A program made the position numbers and the translations under genes. A DNA stretch of 64,000 bases from Neostapfia colusana (taxonomy: Eukaryota > Streptophyta > Magnoliopsida > Poales > Poaceae), in assembly GCA_030760725.1 (NCBI GenBank), contig JASWHV010000012.1, positions 84,580,968 through 84,644,967 on the forward strand, written 5' to 3'. The notes beneath the pieces are model-generated. The model ran no database searches and was not told the origin of the DNA. It saw only the letters and a program-made list of their open reading frames with translations. This document shows positions 57,738-64,000 of this stretch, piece by piece (positions within the stretch are counted from its first letter, which is position 1; each line of letters begins with the position of its first letter).

Positions 57738-60191
57738 GGTATCGTCAAATAAAGATCCGGGCGTAGGATATCCCAAAGACGGCATTCTTGACGAGATATG
57801 GACTATATGAATATCTCGTCATGTCTTTTGGTCTCACCAACGCCCTGACACATTTCATATACCTCATGAACTCGGTGTTCATGCCGGAGTTGGACAAGTT
57901 TGTGGTGTATTCATTGATGATATCTTGGTTTACTCCAAGTCAGAACAAGAACACGCCGAACACATGCGAATCGTCCTTCGACGATTGCGAGACCACAAGC
58001 TTTATGCCAAGTTCAGCAAATGTGAGTTTTGGATCAACCAAGTGCCATTTTTGGGACATATCATCTCAGTGGAAGCCATTGCAGTTGAACCAAGCAAAAT
58101 TTAACAAGTGCTGAAATGGAAAGCCCCCACTTCTGTCCATGAAGTCAGAAGCTTCCTCGGTTTAGCGGGATATTACCGGAGGTTCATCCCGAGCTTCTCT
58201 AAGCTTGCTAAGCCGATGACTGAATTATTGAAGAAGGGGACAAAATATGTTTGGAACTCAGCTTGTGAAGGAGCATTCCAAGCATTGGTGAAGCATCTCA
58301 CAACAGCCCCGGTCTTGGCTCAACCGGATACGACCAAGCCTTTCGACGTATATTGTGATGCGTCCGGTATCAAGCTTGGCTACGTGTTGATGCAAGAAGG
58401 ACGTGTGGTCACGTATGACTCACGCCAACTTTGGAACCACGAGCAGCACTATCCGAATCATGATCTTGAGCTCGCTGCTGTGGTTTTGGCGCTGAAAATG
58501 TGGAGGCACTATCTCCTGGGGAATTTGTAGCATCTCTACACCGACCACAAGAGCTAAAAATATATCTTCACCAGAAGGAGCTGAATATGAGGCAAAGGAG
58601 GTGGTTAGAATTAATAAAAGACTATGAGGCAAGGAGAACATGGTTGCCGACGCGCTGAGTCGGAAATCACATGTCCATAACGTTACCATTACACCGATGG
58701 AAGAGGAAGAACCTTATTTATACTTGGTTCCATATGGATCACTCTACAACCTTGCTCTCATCCCTACCATTAGGGAGGATATTATTGCAGCTCAGAAGGT
58801 TGACAAGGGCATGGCACATCTCCGGAAATAGATAGACAGCTGGGATATCAAATGTTTCTGATGAGGGGACGCTATGGTTCAATTACCGCATAGTCGTACC
58901 CCGGAATATGGAGCTGAGAAAGAAGATCCTTGATGAAGCTCACTTGTCTAAGTTCTCCGGTCATCCGGGCAGCAACAAAATGTACCAAGATTTGAAGAGT
59001 AAATTTTGGTGGACACGGATGAAGCGGGAAATTGCAAAGTACGTATCCAAGTGTGATACATGTAGATGAGTGAAGGCAGATCATATGAGGAAATTAGGGC
59101 TGTTGCAACCCCTGAAAATTCCAGCATGGAAATGGGAAGATGTGAGCATGGATTTCATTGTGGGATTACCCATGACCTTTAACAAGCATGATTCCATTTG
59201 GGTAATTGTTGACTGGTTAACCAAGTTGGCACACTTCATTCCCGTGCATACACATTTCCATGCCAGCAGGTAAGCGGAGTTGTACATTGCAAGAATCTTA
59301 TGCTTGCACGGGGTACCCAAGACCGTAATCTCAGATCGAGGGGCACTGTTCGTGGCTCATTTCTGGGAGCAGTTGCACGCTGCTTTGGGTACTAAGCTGA
59401 TTAGAAGCTCTGCCTATCATCCTCAGACAGATGGGCAAACTAAGAGGATGAATCAAGTGATAGAACACATGCTGAGAGCTTGTGCCATCCACCATGGTAG
59501 AAATTGGGATGATCATCTACCTTTGGGGAATTCTCGTATAACAATGGATATCAAGAGAGTATCAAGATGGCACCATATGAGGCTCTCTACGGTCGCAAAT
59601 GCCGCACCCAGGTGCGAGTCCGGTGAAATGGTCATGTTCGGGATTGATTTGGTGAACGACGCCGAAGAGTGCGTTCGGCTGATTCAAGAAAATTTGAAGG
59701 CCGCCCAATCCCGATAAATAAGTTACACTGATAAGAGGCGTAGGCCGCTGCACTTCGATGTCGGGGAACACGTGTACCTCCGTGTGTCTCCGATGAAAGG
59801 CATGCACCAATTCGGCGTAAAGGGGAAACTCGCTCCCTGATTTATTGGACCCCATGCCATCACCGAGAAGTGTGGACCAGTGGTGTATAGACTGGAACTA
59901 CCGGCATCTCTCGCTGGTGTTCACGACGTTTTCCATGTCTCAGAACTCTGGAAATGCCTGAAGTATACGGCTGCTGTTCCCACCGAAGACATTGGCGAGT
60001 TACAAATGGATTTAACCTATGCCGAATATCCGGTGGAGATTATTGATGAGAAGGCTCGGACCACGCATAACCGAACGTTGTGGTTCTACAAGATATTGTG
60101 GAGCTACCACACCGCTGAGGAAGCGACGTGGGAGAGCGAGGACTTCCTTCGCTCAAATTACTGGGACTTCATGGCATCTTATCACGGGTAA
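57738..60191 (+). pseudogene. H RT end, RNase H, integrase and chromodomain, decayed
   Basis: Resumes at GYRQIK after D. RT continues with YGLYEYLVMSFGLTNA; a one-base loss near 57905 breaks the FIDD block. A stop precedes QVLKWKAPTSVHEV (about 58102). RNase H YCDASG is readable, then TAG at about 58528 (HLYTDHKS follows) and a deletion near 58560-58640. Integrase: HHCC region with TGA at about 59067; core WEDVSMDFIVGLP (about 59130); stop near 59272; SAYHPQTDGQTK; frameshift at about 59530; stops at 59715 and about 59838. The chromodomain-like end reads VEIIDEKARTTHN...EEATWES to the TAA at 60189-60191. This is the most degraded pol in the window together with M1. Confidence 0.9.
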
Positions 60192-60243
60192 TTCCTCTTA
60201 CATCTTCATCTCTTCTTTTGTAATATCGGGTCGAGATTCTTTT

Positions 60244-60257
60244 AAGGGGGGAGGGAA
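60244..60257 (+). other. H polypurine tract
   Basis: AAGGGGGGAGGGAA directly before TGTAAAAACC, the start of the H 3' LTR. Confidence 0.85.
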
Positions 60258-60497
60258 TGTAAAAACCCAAGATTTTACTTGTTAGAGTGTTCATTACATC
60301 ACCACAAATCAGCTAATTTTGTGGAAGTCTCATGAACCTTTGTGAAGAGCAAGTAAACACCATCAAGAGAATAATTAGAGGAAAAACTCATAACTCCAAA
60401 AAGTAGGAGCTCACACACATAAACATGAGAGGCTGAGCTCATTATTAGGCCCTAATCATTCTTAGGAGTGCTCATGCCAAGTTTCACGCAAGTTCAA
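60258..60497 (+). mobile_element. H 3' LTR, first 240 bp
   Basis: Begins TGTAAAAACCCAAG after the PPT. It is only loosely similar to the other LTR starts (shared phrases such as GAAGAGCAAGTAA and CATGCCAAGTTTCAC). Cut by E at 60498; TTCAA (60493-60497) is the candidate TSD. Confidence 0.8.
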
Positions 60498-63400
60498 TGT
60501 AAGGGCCTCAGTTTTTGGCACCTATTTGAAATGTTCATCACCACACCACACACCTCATTTGAAGTAAGTTGATGAACACAAATGAAGAGCAAGTAACCAC
60601 CATCAACATGCTCATTAGAGAACAAACTCACATATTGCAAAAGTGGTATTTCCCACATGTTATATAGAAGGGCTGGACATATGAAAACTCCTACACATTG
60701 CTAAGAATGTCCATGCCAAGTTTCACCCAAATTCAAAACCTTTTTGAGGTCGTGTTGGGTATAGTTAGAAAGAGGGCAGTTTGAAACCATATTCAAATTC
60801 AAACTGTTTTTATCCCATGAATTTAAAAGTGGGAGGCATATTCTTATTCAGCACATTTTTGTGAGCTCACACACCAATTTTCACTCCATTTGGAGTTGAT
60901 CTTGACATGACCTAAGTGGGATAAATTCAAACTCTATTTGAATTCAAAACTGAACTTGTGCTGAAATTCATTCAATCCAAACCCAATTTGAATTCTACTC
61001 AATTCAAATGGCTCATGGGTGAATAATTTGAATCACCATGGGTATTTTGGGGCTCACTGTTTACAACAGTGATTAGGAGTCAATTTCAGAGGTTAAAACC
61101 CCGGGTGGGACCCACATGTCAGCCACTGAAGCAAAAGAAACCGACTGAGAACTCAGCTCGGGTAACCGCGCGCGCTGCAGCTGCCGCCACGGCGAAGAAA
61201 CAGCGAAGCCACCAGCTGTTTGCCGATCTCAGCCGCGGAACCGACTCCCTGGGTCTTTATCTACCCGCCCGAGCGGTCACCGGCGCCTTCCATCGCTGCC
61301 TCGTCGCACTTCCGCTCAAAACGCCGAAACACCTCGCCGCCCGAGTGAACCTTCGGTTCCTCATCGCCCGGCCGATCTAGTGACCCTCTCGGCGATCTGA
61401 GACCAGCACCGGGTGCGCCAAGCCAGCTTCGACGCCCCCGCATCGGTTCCAGACCCTGCGCGGTCTTCCCCGAGCTCCACCGCGGCGATCTTGTCTCTGC
61501 CGGTTCAGCTCGAGCCGCCGCTGCAGGAACCATCCGTCCGGCTACCACAGCCCACCGTTCACGGAGCTGTGAACAGAAAAGAGGTTCGCCTCCAACCCCT
61601 CTTTCATTTCCGCAAGCTCCGGCGGCGTGACAAGCACTGCTCCGGCCGGAATTTCATATTTTCGCGACGGTGTGCAAAAGTGAGGTCGGTACTGATCCGA
61701 GAAATTCGTAAACCACACTGCATCACTCATCCTATTGTGGAGAGGATCACTTCTAGTAGCCCGTGAGGATCCATAGGAGCAAGAACCACGAAGAACCGTG
61801 GAGGGAAACCGCTGTTCTTCGAGTTTTAGTAGAAATCCCGATTTCCGGCCTAGGTCGCACGGTGACAGCCCAACACAGCCCTTCCCGAGCTCCGTAGAGC
61901 TCATGTCGACCTTTCCTATGGTCCACTGGTGCTCAACAACCCTTAGCTTGATCGGGGGAGGTGCTAGGGAGGGTGGACAACGCGACCGAAGTTCTTCCGA
62001 GGTTGCGGCCTGTCGCCGACCAGGTGGCGGCCGTTGTCATGACGAGCTGACCCTAGAATCCTGTTCCCCAAGTGGAAGTAGGCAGGGGCGGCCAGAATCA
62101 TGAATTTGGAGCTTTACAGAAGCCGGCGGCGAGCTCTCCGGCGAGGTTCCCCGGCGGCAGAGCGCGGACGTCGGGAGGTTGAAGAAGGGGGTGGACCCCA
62201 GCTGTCATTGACAGATATTTTAAATCGGGATCGGGGTGTGGCCAGGATCAGGTGTGCTGGCGCGCAAAGACCCTGCAGGCCGCAGTGTGCGGTCGCCTCG
62301 GCGTGCGACGCGTGTCCCCGGGGCCCACTCGCGAGTTTAAACTTTTCCCCAATTTTCAGATTTCCTTCAAACTTCAAATCCTCATAACTTTGGCCAGAAA
62401 GCTCCAAATTGAGTGAACCAAATTTTGTTGGATTCAGCTCTGTGAGCACTTTCCAGCAAATCAAGTTTCGCTTCATGAAAACCCTTATTTCTCCAGAATT
62501 AATTCCTCAAAAATTTAAATTGTTTGGAATTTTAACTGGAGAATCCTTTGGAGGAATATCCTGAAACTTTGCTGGGATGTTCATCAAAATATACCTGAAC
62601 TAGCATAAAAATTTAAGACCCATTTGAGCTCATTTGATCCACCTAATGGTGTGATTAGTGAAACTGTTTCAGAGAAAATAGAAAATGTTCAGAAACATTT
62701 TCAGAATTTTCTCTGAAATTGTTTAGCTCATATCTTTAGTTAGGAACCTTCAAATTAGTGAGACCAACTCCATTAGAACCCTCTGAAAATCTAGTTTTCA
62801 GAAAGTCATAGTTTGTTTCATGAAAATCCTTAGAACACCCTAAAAGCCTTCAATTAAGGTCAAGCACATAATTAATTGTGGAGGGCTCAAATGAGCTTTA
62901 CTGCAACTAAAACTTGACCAAGTCTGTACCTAGGTTGTAACCAAGCCACAGTAAAAGTTTCACAGTCATTGGGTCTGTCTAGTAAGAGTTATAGACTTCA
63001 CAACTTCAAACTCAATACAAATGCATTTAAATTAATACATGTGTTGCTTCTATCATGTAGTCGCTAAGGTCGAGGAGGAACCCGAAGTCCTAGACTTTGT
63101 TACTCCGGAGGAACAGCTAGCCTACGACCAAGACAGCAAGGCAAGCTCCGGTTTGCATTAACCTTTTTACAAATTTTTATTGTTTTGAGCACAGACTTGA
63201 ATACTATTGTTCCTTGCATTAGAGTCTTGTTTGGAAACCCAAGTGCATAGTCAAGAAAACCATGGGTAGGGTTTAGGATTGCAAAACCCATTAGCTATTG
63301 CAAAGCTAAGATAGTGTAGGATTTGGTACAAGTCGAGTAGTTGGAACTACTCGCGAGCATAGGCTAGAGGCACTCGACTCGGGTAGAGATAGCACATGAT

Positions 63401-64000
63401 ACACATGGCAAGAAAAATGAGACCGAGCGGAGAGTAAGGGCAGCAGGACTTTGGGGCTTGTGTGCTATAGCTCCGCTTGTGTCGATTGAGGACCGAGCCA
63501 TGTGCGGGCCTGTTGAATAAGCTAGAACAGTACCGAAGACCTACCGGCTATATGGGAACCGGGAAACTGATGTAACTCGGGTAGCTGGGTATTGAGGCAT
63601 TGCCCGTCGTTCAGAGTGTAGGTTGAGAGCTCGAGGTGTAAATCGGCTGGCGGCACTGAGATACGCGTGCAGAGACCTCTTGCTCGGGACGATGGGACCG
63701 GTTCAATATTTGGCTGACGGGCAAAAGGTTGTTGCGTACGGCGTCTGTGATGGTTGTTGTAGGCAACATCGAGTACGGGCGTACATGACGGGTTGTTTGG
63801 GTAACCCTGCAGGTGTAAATTGATTATAATCGCCGTCCCTCGCGGTCAGTGAGTACCACTTGTTCACTGTACCGTGACGTAGAAAGAACAGGCTAGTTGC
63901 ATGTTAAAATGTTGCTGATTGAAAGATGGACTTGATTTCTAATGATTTGCTATAGTCTAGAGCTAACTAAAGTTCTTTTCCACTTTGGGCAAAGTATATG
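60498..64000 (+). mobile_element. E: C-type LTR, truncated by the window edge
   Basis: Begins TGTAAGGGCC and is colinear with the C LTR through the GC-rich core (about 61090-62340), degenerate repeats, exon-like block (63061-63140) and inverted repeat (63334). The window ends about 500 bp before the expected LTR end. Whether it is a solo LTR or belongs to a full element is open. It is clearly more diverged from C than the C LTRs are from each other. ORFs in the GC core differ from those of C and are not called. Confidence 0.9.
63061..63140 (+). pseudogene. LTR-resident peptide, exon-like block 1 in E (1-nt deletion)
   Basis: Follows CATCATGTAG and reads AKVEEEPEVLDFVTPEEQLAY as in C. It is 80 nt instead of 81, with one base lost in the GACCAAGAGCAGCAAG stretch, so phase is broken. 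Donor AAG|GCAAGC is intact. Block 2 lies beyond the window. Confidence 0.4.

Larger units (their letters stand above)
12063..60497 (+). mobile_element. H: oldest element, host of all other insertions (discontinuous)
   Basis: Plus-strand chromovirus split into 12063-13030 and 27828-28155 (5' LTR parts), 28156-30953 (leader, gag, protease), 46395-46852 (protease end, RT start), 57738-60257 (RT to chromodomain, PPT) and 60258-60497 (start of 3' LTR). Skipping C and D with one TSD copy each restores colinearity at the codon level (HRPHSLILDNP across C; MELRFGYRQIK across D). It has no orf0, like M2, its closest relative here. The coding region is heavily decayed. The LTR starts TGTAAAAACCC, unlike the TGTAAGGGCC of the others. 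The LTR parts kept at the two ends do not overlap, so insertion age cannot be read from them. Confidence 0.88.

Noticed and set aside
60258..60497. Segment as an independent small element
   Set aside because: It follows the H PPT directly with TG at the expected point, so it is best read as the H 3' LTR start cut by E.
1..64000. CRISPR arrays, operons, bacterial-style genes, tRNA or rRNA genes
   Set aside because: None seen. The repeats are LTRs and in-LTR arrays, and the coding content is plant LTR-retrotransposon throughout.

Overview
This window is plant repetitive DNA, most likely from grass (Poaceae) heterochromatin. It contains no recognisable host gene, rRNA, tRNA or CRISPR array. Everything can be explained as one Ty3/gypsy chromovirus-type LTR retrotransposon (called H here) broken open by younger relatives. 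All have a PBS complementary to initiator tRNA-Met (TGGTATCAGAGC), LTRs of 3-4 kb, and a gag-pol frame ending in integrase plus a C-terminal chromodomain-like segment, which fits the Tekay/Del lineage. Species cannot be determined from the sequence alone.

Layout. (1) 1-3425: LTR sequence of a D-type element, minus strand, in two pieces (A2, A1), inserted in M1 and running off the left edge. (2) 3426-12062: M1, minus strand (decayed gag-pol, a broken extra ORF called orf0, leader, PBS, 5' LTR), inserted in the 5' LTR of H. (3) 12063-13030 and 27828-28155: parts of the H 5' LTR. (4) 13031-27822: M2, a full element on the minus strand with both LTRs, TSD CAACC. (5) 28156-30953: H leader and gag-protease. 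(6) 30954-46389: C, a full plus-strand element with orf0, TSD ATTCC. (7) 46395-46852: H protease end and RT start. (8) 46853-57732: D, a full plus-strand element, TSD CTTCG. (9) 57738-60497: rest of H pol, PPT and the start of its 3' LTR. (10) 60498-64000: E, a C-type LTR (plus strand) running off the right edge. Removing C and D, each with one TSD copy, rejoins the H reading frame.

No element is coding-competent as it stands: each gag-pol has in-frame stops and/or frameshifts, many explainable as C-to-T or G-to-A changes. By eye, the LTR pairs of C, M2 and D differ by only about 1-1.5 percent, so those insertions look recent, while H is older.

The most striking observation is inside the LTRs. 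Every LTR type carries a short exon-like block bounded by an AG acceptor and a GC donor (AAG|GCAAG). About 0.9-1.2 kb downstream, a second short block ends in a stop. The blocks join in the same phase (1) in the A/D, C/M1 and M2 lineages and give an acidic peptide whose differences between lineages include many synonymous changes. I know of no description of such an LTR-resident spliced mini-gene, and I could not find its start codon. Other notable points are the orf0 upstream of gag in M1 and C, splice-acceptor-like AG immediately before every orf0 and gag start, CACGTG arrays in D-type LTRs, a tandem-duplicated PBS in D, and a 211-bp foreign insert in the M2 integrase.
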